64,000 nucleotides of DNA from Bacillota bacterium (GTDB lineage: Bacteria; Bacillota; Clostridia; Christensenellales; UMGS416). Every line of letters starts with the position of its first letter. The stretch's first letter is position 1. A program made the position numbers and the translations under genes. The notes below the pieces were generated by a model. It was not told where the DNA came from and searched no databases. It worked only from the letters and a program-made list of their open reading frames with translations. This document shows positions 32,706-39,992 of this stretch, piece after piece. The stretch spans positions 38,305 to 102,304 of the forward strand of contig JAEYPH010000058.1 of assembly GCA_023410875.1 (NCBI GenBank), in the 5' to 3' direction.

Positions 32706-32724
32706 GTTTTTCCTCCCGAAAACA

Positions 32725-32763
32725 GATAAAAAGAAGCCCGAGAGATTGCGTATCTCCCGGGCT
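32725..32763 (-). terminator. riboswitch-controlled terminator before gdx
   Basis: On the minus strand AGCCCGGGAGATA pairs with TATCT/CTCTCGGGCT-type sequence (stem arms AGCCCGGGAGAT and ATCTCTCGGGCT around a CGCA region) and is followed by TCTTTTTATC. Its 5' arm overlaps the conserved 3' end of the guanidine aptamer, so ligand binding and termination exclude each other. Confidence 0.88.
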
Positions 32764-32848
32764 TTTATCCCTCCGTGAACATCGTTGCCGATGGGCTTTA
32801 TCTCGGACCAGACCGGCGTTGCCGCGGAACCCTATAAAGCTCTCAGTC
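32752..32848 (-). ncRNA. guanidine-I riboswitch (ykkC class) aptamer
   Basis: The minus strand contains the hallmark blocks of the ykkC/guanidine-I class in order: TAGGGTTCCG near 32834-32825, CTGGTCCGAGA near 32812-32802 and ACGGAGGGATAAAAGCCCGG near 32776-32757. When guanidine binds, the 3' part is held in the aptamer and the terminator cannot form, switching gdx on. The gene downstream is the matching exporter. Confidence 0.93.
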
Positions 32849-32877
32849 ATTTTATCAAAGGTTCGCCGGCATAGCAA
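32849..32877 (-). promoter_or_regulatory. promoter of the gdx riboswitch transcript
   Basis: TTGCTA (32877-32872), 17-nt spacer, TAAAAT (32854-32849) on the minus strand, ending directly before the aptamer. The -35 lies inside the hairpin following the next gene upstream. Confidence 0.65.
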
Positions 32878-32892
32878 GGCAAAAAGCCTTGC
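32874..32892. terminator. hairpin after the GNAT gene
   Basis: GCAAGGC and GCCTTGC arms around a 5-nt A/T loop, starting 2 nt past the stop of the 32894-33463 gene. It has no T-run after the stem, so it is a weak terminator candidate. Confidence 0.45.
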
Positions 32893-32893
32893 C

Positions 32894-33463
32894 TTACTCC
32901 TGCTGATACCGCCAGCTCATGCTCTTTTCGTCCCGGAATACATAGACCATCTCGACATACACCTCGCCGCGCTCCACGTCGCGGTTGGAATAATAGGTCG
33001 TATCCAGCCCGCCCAGCGTGAACCCCTGGGACAGATAAAAATCGATGGCGCCCACGTTGCAGCTGTGGGTGTCCAGATAGACCGCCCGGAAGCCCTCGGC
33101 GCGGGCGATGGCCAGCGCATGGCCCAACAGCGCCGCACCGTAGCCCCGGCGGCGGTATTCCGGACATACGACCAGATCGGCGATGCGCAGCCGCTTGCTC
33201 CAGAACTCCCGGTCGATCTCGATGATCGCAGCGGGATTGCCTTCCTGCAGGATCGCATAGGCGCTTGGCCGCGCCAGGTAGCGCTGGAACAGACATTCGA
33301 CAAAGCGCTTGTGCTGCGGCTCGGGTAGCGGCAGGCGCTGCAGCGCCACCGTAAAACCCCGCTCATCTTGACACACTTCCACGGCATAGTGCTCGGCGGT
33401 GTCGTATTCGAACACAAGCTCGTAGTCCTGGTACTCCTTGCGGCTCAACTCCACAATGTCCAC
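32894..33463 (-). CDS. GNAT-family N-acetyltransferase
   Basis: A 189-residue protein. The GNAT fold is clear from the acetyl-CoA-binding motif VCPEYRRRGYGAALLGHAL (about residues 98-116) and the later strand-helix FRAVYLDTHSCNVGAIDFYLSQGF, which is standard for this superfamily. Start is GTG at 33463 with AAAGGGAG 5 nt upstream, 12 nt after the stop of the kinase gene, so the two are probably co-transcribed. The acceptor is unknown. Confidence 0.88.
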   Translation of the reverse strand: MDIVELSRKEYQDYELVFEYDTAEHYAVEVCQDERGFTVALQRLPLPEPQHKRFVECLFQRYLARPSAYAILQEGNPAAIIEIDREFWSKRLRIADLVVCPEYRRRGYGAALLGHALAIARAEGFRAVYLDTHSCNVGAIDFYLSQGFTLGGLDTTYYSNRDVERGEVYVEMVYVFRDEKSMSWRYQQE

Positions 33464-33475
33464 GAAGGCTCCCTT

Positions 33476-34480
33476 TCAATCCAGCAATGGGCACAGCACC
33501 GCCGGCGCGGCGGCGATCATGGCCTTCCAGCCGTCCCGCACCTGGGCGTTGGTGTCCAGCCAATCCTGCATCACGGTGAACAGCAGCAGCCGGCGGTATT
33601 GCAGGAACAGGTCCAGCCGCGCAAGCCATGCAGCATCCAGATCGTATTCTTCCCGATAACCGCCCAGGAATGCCCGCAGGAACTCCCACAGCTCCGCCGG
33701 GTCCGTCAGCGGGCGCTCCATGCCGCCGGATTTCACGAACAGCACCGATTGCGCTGCGATGGGCAAATCGGTGACAAACCAATGGTAGTTGGCCACGTCG
33801 AAATCGATCATGTGCAGCGAATGGCCGTCATAGAGCAGGTTGTTGCCATGGGGGTCGTTGTGGATGAATCCGAAGCCGGAGCGCTCCACCGGCAGCGTGT
33901 CCAGCTGGGCCTGCATCTCCGCCCAGGCCGCCGACACGGCATCGTCCCGGCACAGGCCCTGGAAGAACGAAATCTCCCGCCGCCAGCTGATGAGCGCCGT
34001 GCCGTCGGCATCCATTGACCGGGAATGCCGAAACTCCGGCCAGGCCGTGGCCAGCCGGTGCATGCGCCCCACGGCGCGGCCCCAAGCCCGGTAGAAGGTT
34101 TCATCCCAGCTTTCGGGCGGCGGATTCGCGCCGGCTACCCTGGGCATCAGATAGCTGATGCACGTAAGGTCGTCCTGCCTGCCGGCGCGGTACAGCGCGC
34201 CGCTGCCATCGGGCACGGGTCCTACGATGGCCGCGCCGCTTTCGCTCAGGTACCGGGCAAACCGCGCCCGCTCCTCATAGCCCGCCACGGTGTCGGCAAA
34301 GCGTTCCGCAGGCTCTTCGTATGCCATGAGCTTGATCGCCATGGGCGCGCCATTGCGGTCAAAGGCATAGACGATACCGTCGGAATCCTCGCGGCCGCCG
34401 CCGAGGGGGCGCACGTCCACCGGCGTAAGGTCGTAGGGACGCAGCAGGTTGCGCAGTTGTTGCTCGTTCAAAGGCTTCAT
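33476..34480 (-). CDS. aminoglycoside-phosphotransferase-family (APH/choline kinase-like) kinase
   Basis: A 334-residue protein-kinase-like small-molecule kinase. It shows the nucleotide-binding region DGIVYAFDRNGAPMAIKLM, the catalytic loop FIHNDPHGNNLLYDG (catalytic Asp in HNDPHGNN) and the metal-binding MIDFDVANYHW. This family includes antibiotic kinases, homoserine, methylthioribose and choline kinases; sequence does not decide. GGGAGG lies 7 nt before the ATG at 34480. A GNAT gene follows; together they form a small two-enzyme modification unit. Confidence 0.87.
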   Translation of the reverse strand: MKPLNEQQLRNLLRPYDLTPVDVRPLGGGREDSDGIVYAFDRNGAPMAIKLMAYEEPAERFADTVAGYEERARFARYLSESGAAIVGPVPDGSGALYRAGRQDDLTCISYLMPRVAGANPPPESWDETFYRAWGRAVGRMHRLATAWPEFRHSRSMDADGTALISWRREISFFQGLCRDDAVSAAWAEMQAQLDTLPVERSGFGFIHNDPHGNNLLYDGHSLHMIDFDVANYHWFVTDLPIAAQSVLFVKSGGMERPLTDPAELWEFLRAFLGGYREEYDLDAAWLARLDLFLQYRRLLLFTVMQDWLDTNAQVRDGWKAMIAAAPAVLCPLLD

Positions 34481-34560
34481 GGATGTCCTCCCGAGGCGGA
34501 TGCCGCTGGCGGCGGCATATGCTTTTTCATTTGCATTCGCCTATATCACCGATCATTTCC

Positions 34561-34589
34561 ATTATAAGCCAACAATTCGCCACGGAAAA
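34561..34589 (-). promoter_or_regulatory. promoter of the APH-family kinase and GNAT genes
   Basis: TTTTCC (34589-34584), 17-nt spacer and an exact TATAAT (34566-34561) on the minus strand. The -35 is weak. Confidence 0.5.
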
Positions 34590-34613
34590 GAGAATCCTCC
34601 CTGTCGTGCGCGC

Positions 34614-34641
34614 TTGCCAATTCCGATGATCGTGATATACT
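34614..34641 (+). promoter_or_regulatory. promoter of the MATE gene, near-leaderless
   Basis: TTGCCA (34614-34619), 16-nt spacer, TATACT (34636-34641) on the plus strand. Nine bases separate the -10 from the ATG, leaving a leader of about 3 nt and no room for a ribosome-binding site. Confidence 0.6.
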
Positions 34642-34650
34642 AAAGACACC

Positions 34651-36075
34651 ATGCGAAAACAAATCACATCGGAAAAGCCGGAGCAGACGCTCTCCTCCGG
34701 CCGTTCTTCTGCGGACGCCGCACAGCCTGAGGACATTCCTTCCGCCAGCACGCTGCGCAAGACCATCGTCAACCTGGCGTGGCCTGTGGTGCTGGAGCTG
34801 CTGCTGGTGAGCCTGCTGGGCATGGTCAACATGATCATGGTAGGCCATCTGGGCGCGGGCGCGCTGGCCGCCGTGGGCATCACAAGCCAGCCGGTTCTCA
34901 TTTGTTTTATCCTGTTCCAGGCTTTCAACATCGGCGGCACGGCGCTGGTGGCCCGCGCCGTGGGCCAAGGCGACGACGGCCTGGCCCGGCGCATCAGCGC
35001 ACTGACGCTGTGGCTCAACGCACTGGCCGGCATCGTCGTGGGCATGGGCACCTTCCTCGCCTCCGAGTGGCTGGTGCGCGCCATGGGCGCCACGCCGGAT
35101 TATCTGGCCGAGGCCACGCTCTATATGCGCTGGAGCGCGCTGGGCGTGGTGCTGCAGGCCGTGCCCACGGGCGTATCGGCGCTCACCCGCGGCGCGGGCA
35201 ACACGCGCCTGCCCGCAGCTTTCAATCTGATCGCCAATCTCGTCAACGTGGCGCTGGGCTATGTGCTGATCTATGGCCCGCTGGGCCTGCCTCGCCTGGG
35301 CATCCTGGGTGCGGGCATTGCACAGTTGGGGGCCAAGGCCGTTGCCATGGCGCTGTCGCTGTGGGCCATGCTGGGCAGCGACAACCTGCGCATCCGCATC
35401 ACCGGCCGCAACCTGCTGCGCCCGGAATTCTCCTCTCTTGGCCGGCTCATCAAGATCGGCCTGCCCGCCGCCGCCGAGCAAACGGCCATGCGGCTGGGTC
35501 TTCTGGTTTTCTCCAAGCTCATCGCCGATCTGGGGGCCGTGCCGCTGGCCGCTCACACGATCAACATGAACATACAGGGCATCATCTTCAACTTCGGCGC
35601 GGCGCTGGGCGCGGCAGCCACGGCGCTTACCGGGCAGTCACTGGGGCGGTGCCGGCCGGACCTGGCGCAGGCCTATCTGCGGGAAACCCGCCGGCTGGGC
35701 CTGGCCACCAGTGTCGTGTTCTCCGCCGCGCTGGCGCTCTTTCCCCGGGCCATCGCGTCGCTGTTCACGCCGGACCCTGCCATACTCGCCGCCAGCCAGG
35801 CCATCCTATGGGTTGGCGCCGCCATCGTACCCTTCCAGACCAGCCAGCTGATCCTGTGCGGCGGCCTGCGCGGCGCCGGCGACACCGTGTGGCCGCTGGT
35901 GGCCACCATGTGCGGCGTGCTCATCGTGCGCGTGCTCGCCGGCTATCTGTGCATTCGCGTGTTTGGCTGGGGGCTGCCCGGCGGTTGGTACGCCTTCCTG
36001 TTTGACCAGGCCACCCGGTCTCTGGTCATCTGGCTGCGCTTCCTCAGCGGGAAGTGGAAATACCGAACCATTTGA
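34651..36075 (+). CDS. MATE-family multidrug/cation efflux transporter
   Basis: A 474-residue inner-membrane exporter with about 12 transmembrane helices in two similar halves, coupled to Na+ or H+. The MatE signature is seen near the first helices (LAWPVVLELLLVSLLGMVNM, IMVGHLGAGALAAVGI) and repeats in the second half (IKIGLPAAAEQTAMRLGLLV). A hydrophilic N-terminal tail of about 35 residues precedes helix 1; internal starts are possible but lack a ribosome site too. Substrate is unknown. Its stop codon overlaps the -35 of the LCP promoter. Confidence 0.93.
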   Translation: MRKQITSEKPEQTLSSGRSSADAAQPEDIPSASTLRKTIVNLAWPVVLELLLVSLLGMVNMIMVGHLGAGALAAVGITSQPVLICFILFQAFNIGGTALVARAVGQGDDGLARRISALTLWLNALAGIVVGMGTFLASEWLVRAMGATPDYLAEATLYMRWSALGVVLQAVPTGVSALTRGAGNTRLPAAFNLIANLVNVALGYVLIYGPLGLPRLGILGAGIAQLGAKAVAMALSLWAMLGSDNLRIRITGRNLLRPEFSSLGRLIKIGLPAAAEQTAMRLGLLVFSKLIADLGAVPLAAHTINMNIQGIIFNFGAALGAAATALTGQSLGRCRPDLAQAYLRETRRLGLATSVVFSAALALFPRAIASLFTPDPAILAASQAILWVGAAIVPFQTSQLILCGGLRGAGDTVWPLVATMCGVLIVRVLAGYLCIRVFGWGLPGGWYAFLFDQATRSLVIWLRFLSGKWKYRTI

Positions 36076-36100
36076 CGCCCTCCGGCATGGAAGCTATAAT
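36072..36100 (+). promoter_or_regulatory. strong sigma-A promoter of the first LCP gene
   Basis: TTGACG (36072-36077), 17-nt spacer, exact TATAAT (36095-36100). The -35 overlaps the MATE stop codon. The resulting leader is about 195 nt and consists almost wholly of an inverted-repeat element. Confidence 0.8.
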
Positions 36101-36121
36101 GTCGAAAGACAATGCTGTGCT

Positions 36122-36287
36122 AAGGAATCGCTGAATAAATGGGGCGTCCGAATTGCGCCGTGGATTTTTTAGACCTGCAAGGCGGAGGAAGGCGCTTATG
36201 CCAAAGAGCATAAGCAACTGACAACAACGAAGCAGGACGGAAAAAGACCAAGCAAGGCGGAAGCTATGCTTTATTCAGCGCTTCCTT
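36122..36287. mobile_element. 166-bp MITE-like element with 18-bp terminal inverted repeats
   Basis: The left end AAGGAATCGCTGAATAAA (36122-36139) is the inverse of the right end (36270-36287) with one mismatch in 18. Inside is a further perfect hairpin, CTTATGC with GCATAAG (36195-36214), and purine-rich sequence. There is no gene in it; an ATG near its right end is in frame with the LCP gene but lies in the inverted repeat. No clear target-site duplication is visible. Size and structure fit a miniature inverted-repeat element or a large folded RNA in the LCP leader. Confidence 0.7.
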
Positions 36288-36301
36288 TGGAAAGGGCAAT
36301 T

Positions 36302-37651
36302 ATGCGGACCACTACCAGGCAAACCCCTCCTCCGAACAGAGCAAGGCCTAAGGTACAAGAAGAGCCTTCCATAGAAACCATACCACCCGTGGCGGATCAG
36401 GAGTTCACGCGCACGCTGGCTGCCATAGAGCCTGCAAAGGCCGAGGCTGAATGGGCCGAGGGCGACACCCGGCCCATGGCGGGCGTGCCGGATGAACCGG
36501 CTATGGAGACCCCCGCGGAACCTGAGCCGGCGCCGTATGATGACCAGGAACCCGCCAGGCGGCGGCGCAGCGATCGCAGCGACCGCAGAAACGCGCCGAT
36601 GGGGCGGCGTTTCTCCAAGCCCGTGGTGGCGCTGGCGGCGATGCTGAGCGTGCTCGTCATCCTGGGCGCTGGTCTGTTTGCCTACGCCTCCAAGCTTATG
36701 GGGGGGCTGCAATACACACAATGGACCGACGACCCAAGCCTAACGCCGGAGCCGGACCAGCTGGAGACCCCGGACCCCGATGAGCCGGTGCTGGACGACG
36801 ACGCGCTGAACGATGCCCTGGCCGTTCAGAGCGCCGCCCCGATCCTGCAGGGCAAGGCCACCTATAACATCCTGCTGCTGGGGTTGGATACCCGCAGCCC
36901 CACCCGGTTCACCGGCGCGCGGAGCGACGTTATGATGCTGCTGACGCTGGACACCGAGCAGAAGAAGATCAAACTGACCAGTTTCATGCGCGATATCATC
37001 GTAGAAGTACCCGGCCATGGCAAGAACCGCCTGAACACGGCCTTCGTGTTCGGCGGGCCGGATCTGACCAAGCAGGTGCTTTCGCAATATTTCGGCTTGC
37101 AGACAGAAAACTATGGCGTCATCAACTTCTGGGCCTTTGCCGACGTCATCGATGCGCTGGGCGGCGTTACCATCGATGTGAAGTCTGCGGAGATCGCCAA
37201 CATGAACAAGTCCATCAACGAAATCAACGGCCTGACCAAAGGGAGAAAAGTTGCCAAGGTGCGCTCCGGCGGCATTCAGGAGCTCTCCGGCGGCCAGGCC
37301 ATCGCCTACATGCGCATCCGCAAGGGCTCTGCTGGCGGCGGTGATTTTGAGCGCACCCATCGCCAGCGCACGGTGCTCAACAAACTGGTGGCCAAGCTGG
37401 ACGACATGACGCTGCCCCAGGCCGTGGAGCTGGTCAACGTGCTGCAAAACTATGTCAAAACCGACATGACACAGCAACAGATGGTGGACCTGGCCGGCAG
37501 GCTGCTGACCATGCGCGGCGCAAAAGTCGAGGAGCTGCGCATCCCCACCGACGGCGCTTACCGCCAGGGCAGCTACAACGGCATGAAGGGCATCCTTCTG
37601 CTGGACTTCACGAAGAACCAGGCTGCGCTGCAGGAATTCCTGGAAAAGTAA
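36302..37651 (+). CDS. LytR-CpsA-Psr (LCP) family cell-wall polymer ligase
   Basis: Transfers teichoic-acid-like or capsular polymers from lipid carriers to peptidoglycan outside the cell. The 449-residue product has a long acidic/Pro-rich cytoplasmic N-terminus (to about 98), one membrane segment (VVALAAMLSVLVILGAGLFAYA), an acidic linker and the LCP domain with conserved Arg/Asp sites in FTGARSDVMMLL, SFMRDIIV and KNRLNTAFVFGG. The ATG at 36302 is 15 nt past the inverted-repeat element, with AAGGG upstream. A paralogue of nearly the same domain follows. Confidence 0.93.
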   Translation: MRTTTRQTPPPNRARPKVQEEPSIETIPPVADQEFTRTLAAIEPAKAEAEWAEGDTRPMAGVPDEPAMETPAEPEPAPYDDQEPARRRRSDRSDRRNAPMGRRFSKPVVALAAMLSVLVILGAGLFAYASKLMGGLQYTQWTDDPSLTPEPDQLETPDPDEPVLDDDALNDALAVQSAAPILQGKATYNILLLGLDTRSPTRFTGARSDVMMLLTLDTEQKKIKLTSFMRDIIVEVPGHGKNRLNTAFVFGGPDLTKQVLSQYFGLQTENYGVINFWAFADVIDALGGVTIDVKSAEIANMNKSINEINGLTKGRKVAKVRSGGIQELSGGQAIAYMRIRKGSAGGGDFERTHRQRTVLNKLVAKLDDMTLPQAVELVNVLQNYVKTDMTQQQMVDLAGRLLTMRGAKVEELRIPTDGAYRQGSYNGMKGILLLDFTKNQAALQEFLEK

Positions 37652-37672
37652 TCGGTACATATCGCCAAACAT

Positions 37673-37698
37673 CGGCCGCCGCATCGTTGTGGCGGCCG
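37673..37698 (+). terminator. weak terminator after the first LCP gene
   Basis: CGGCCGCC and GGCGGCCG arms with a 10-nt loop, followed by TTCCTGTATCC. It lies 20 nt past the stop codon; the T-tract is poor. Confidence 0.5.
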
Positions 37699-37843
37699 TT
37701 CCTGTATCCTTATAGAATTTTTTACAGATTGTTTACATCAGTAAACTGCCCGCTTCACGGCGCTTTTGAGCGCGTATGGAACCAGTTCGATGCTTTTGAC
37801 GTCTCATATACATAGCACTTAGGCTTCAAAAGCGCGCGGTTTG

Positions 37844-37873
37844 TTGGACGCAAACGAGCAATGATGATATACT
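37844..37873 (+). promoter_or_regulatory. promoter of the second LCP gene
   Basis: TTGGAC (37844-37849), 18-nt spacer, TATACT (37868-37873). About 38 nt of leader precede the ATG. Confidence 0.6.
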
Positions 37874-37917
37874 AGCCGCGTATTGCAGCCAGACATGAGA
37901 AAGGACCATACATAAAC

Positions 37918-39009
37918 ATGAGTGAAGAAACGCGGCGGAATCGCCGGTCTCAAAGAGGCGAAAAGCAGACCGACAAGAAAAAGAAGCCCCTTGCCATCCG
38001 GGTGCTGCTCATAACGCTGGGTGTGCTGGTGGCATGTGCCATCGGTGTGTTCGCCTATACGGCCAATCTGGTCAGCGCCATGAAATATGATCCCAATGCG
38101 CAAGGCAACTATACGCCGGAACCTGAAGACGAACTGCTGGACCCCAGTCTGCCCGATATCGGCGACGAAGAGATCGACTCCTCGCTGTCCGGCAAAGCGG
38201 CGCCGATTGAGCAAGGCAAGAACACCTTTAATATCGTACTGATCGGTTTGGATACCCGCGACCCAAAGCGCTTCAGCGGCTCTCGCAGCGACGTCATGAT
38301 GCTGCTGAGCGTGGATACTGAAAAGAAAACGATGAAGCTGACCAGCTTCATGCGCGATATTCTCGTATCCATAGACGGCCATGACAAGAACCGCTTGAAC
38401 ACGGCCTTCGTGTTCAACGGGCCCGAAGGGACACTGCAAGCGCTTAAGGATAACTTCGGCGTACAGGCCGATAAGTTCGCGATCATCAACTTCTGGGCCC
38501 TGTCCGATGTCATCGACGCGCTGGGCGGTGTGGACATTGACGTCAAATCCGCAGAAATCAAGAACATGAACAAATCCATCCGCGAGCTCAACGAACTGGC
38601 CACCGGAGGCAAAAAGGCGCCCGAGATCAAAAATGCCGGACTGCAGCATCTGAACGGCCGCCAGGCTGTCGGTTACATGCGCATCCGTAAGGTGGGCAAC
38701 GGCGACTTTGAACGCACCCAGCGCCAGCGCACCGTGCTCAACAAGCTGACGGCGCAGATGTCCGACCTGTCGCTGGACAAGGCCATTTCTCTGGCCAACG
38801 TGCTGCCCAAGTATGTGCGCACCAACATGAGCCAGGCGGAGATCATCGAGATGGCCACCAAGCTCTATGATATGCGCGGGACCAAAGTGCAGGAGATGCG
38901 CATTCCCATGGACAAGACCTTCAAGTACGGCAACTACAAGAAGATGTCCATCCTGCTCATCGACTTCCAGAAGAATCGCGACGCGCTCAAGGATTTCCTG
39001 ACCAAGTAA
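37918..39009 (+). CDS. LytR-CpsA-Psr (LCP) family cell-wall polymer ligase, second copy
   Basis: A 363-residue paralogue of the preceding gene with a shorter basic N-terminus, a membrane segment at about 27-47 (VLLITLGVLVACAIGVFAYT) and the same LCP signatures: FSGSRSDVMMLL, SFMRDILV and KNRLNTAFVFNG, then FWALSDVIDALGGVDIDVKS. The two extracytoplasmic domains are very similar along their whole length, indicating tandem duplication. The nearest ribosome site, AAAGGA, is 12-13 nt from the ATG, longer than usual. It has its own promoter and terminator. Confidence 0.93.
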   Translation: MSEETRRNRRSQRGEKQTDKKKKPLAIRVLLITLGVLVACAIGVFAYTANLVSAMKYDPNAQGNYTPEPEDELLDPSLPDIGDEEIDSSLSGKAAPIEQGKNTFNIVLIGLDTRDPKRFSGSRSDVMMLLSVDTEKKTMKLTSFMRDILVSIDGHDKNRLNTAFVFNGPEGTLQALKDNFGVQADKFAIINFWALSDVIDALGGVDIDVKSAEIKNMNKSIRELNELATGGKKAPEIKNAGLQHLNGRQAVGYMRIRKVGNGDFERTQRQRTVLNKLTAQMSDLSLDKAISLANVLPKYVRTNMSQAEIIEMATKLYDMRGTKVQEMRIPMDKTFKYGNYKKMSILLIDFQKNRDALKDFLTK

Positions 39010-39024
39010 AAGCAATCAAACCAG

Positions 39025-39057
39025 GCGGCGGGACGATGTCCCGCCGCTTTCGTTTTC
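39025..39057 (+). terminator. strong intrinsic terminator of the second LCP gene
   Basis: A perfect 10-bp stem (GCGGCGGGAC with GTCCCGCCGC) and 3-nt loop followed by TTTCGTTTT. Confidence 0.9.
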
Positions 39058-39103
39058 CTGTTAACTGGTATAAAATGGAATAAAATCGTTATGGAGCGCA
39101 CGC

Positions 39104-39862
39104 ATGAAGATCATAGACGCCCACGCCCACATCGGCGAGGATGTGGTGTTCGACGAGGAGCTGAACGAGCAGGACATCCTGGATACCATGAACCGCTTCG
39201 GCATCCACGGCGCCATCGTGCAGCCGATGATCGCCCGGCCCTATCTGGATGCCGCCAAGACCGCCCATGACCGCGTGCACCGCTTTGCGCTGGCCCACCC
39301 CGGCCGCATATGGGGCATGGTGTCGCTGAACCCCCATTTCGCACCGGAGGATTTTGACGCCGAGTGCGCCCGCTGCGTGCGGGAGCTGGGCTTCGTGGGC
39401 ATCAAGATCGCCACGTCGGCCTTTGGCTGCAACCCCTCCAAGCGCGACGGCATGCATGTGTTTGAAGTGGCCCGAAGCCTGGGTGTGCCGGTCATGGTGC
39501 ACACCGGCAGCGGCATCCCCTTTGCAGACCCGGTGCAGCTGGTTCAGCCCGCCCGGTCCTTCCCCGATGTGGCCATCGTGGTGGCCCACGGCGGCGGCGA
39601 CCTAACGATGACCCAGTGTATCCAGCTGGCCAGGGACTATGACAACGTGTACGTGGAGCCCTCGTGGACCAGCATATTGGGCATCGAGGCGATGATGCGC
39701 ACGCTAGGCCCCGGCAAGCTGATGTTCTCCACCGACATGCCGCAGAACACCCCGGTGGAGCTGGCCAAATACCGCTCGGCCATACCCGACGAGGGCGACT
39801 TGGCTCTGGTGCTGGGCGGCACCTGCGCCCAGGTGTTCCGCCTGAAAGAAACAAACGCGTGA
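39104..39862 (+). CDS. amidohydrolase-2-type metal-dependent hydrolase
   Basis: A 252-residue TIM-barrel protein of the amidohydrolase superfamily. Metal-binding residues are visible in order: DAHAHIGE (residues 5-12), VMVHTGSG, VVAHGGG and the final Asp in STDMPQN. This matches the group that includes aminocarboxymuconate-semialdehyde decarboxylase and other small hydrolases/decarboxylases. No companion pathway gene is adjacent, so the substrate cannot be given. GGAG lies 8 nt before the ATG at 39104. Confidence 0.88.
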   Translation: MKIIDAHAHIGEDVVFDEELNEQDILDTMNRFGIHGAIVQPMIARPYLDAAKTAHDRVHRFALAHPGRIWGMVSLNPHFAPEDFDAECARCVRELGFVGIKIATSAFGCNPSKRDGMHVFEVARSLGVPVMVHTGSGIPFADPVQLVQPARSFPDVAIVVAHGGGDLTMTQCIQLARDYDNVYVEPSWTSILGIEAMMRTLGPGKLMFSTDMPQNTPVELAKYRSAIPDEGDLALVLGGTCAQVFRLKETNA

Positions 39863-39940
39863 AACCCTGACAGACAGTTGCCGTCTTTGCTTTGATGTGA
39901 CGGCCGAAGGATGCTGGAGCTGCTCTAAACGGCGAAACAC

Positions 39941-39967
39941 AGAAGGCGCGGAGCAACCGCGCCTTCT
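39941..39967. terminator. bidirectional terminator between converging genes
   Basis: A perfect 11-bp stem (AGAAGGCGCGG with CCGCGCCTTCT) with a 5-nt loop. The plus strand continues CTTTATATG; the minus strand continues GTGTTTC. It sits between the amidohydrolase and hexokinase stops and probably serves both. Confidence 0.75.
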
Positions 39968-39992
39968 CTTTATATGCTGGATGGTGTTTGTC

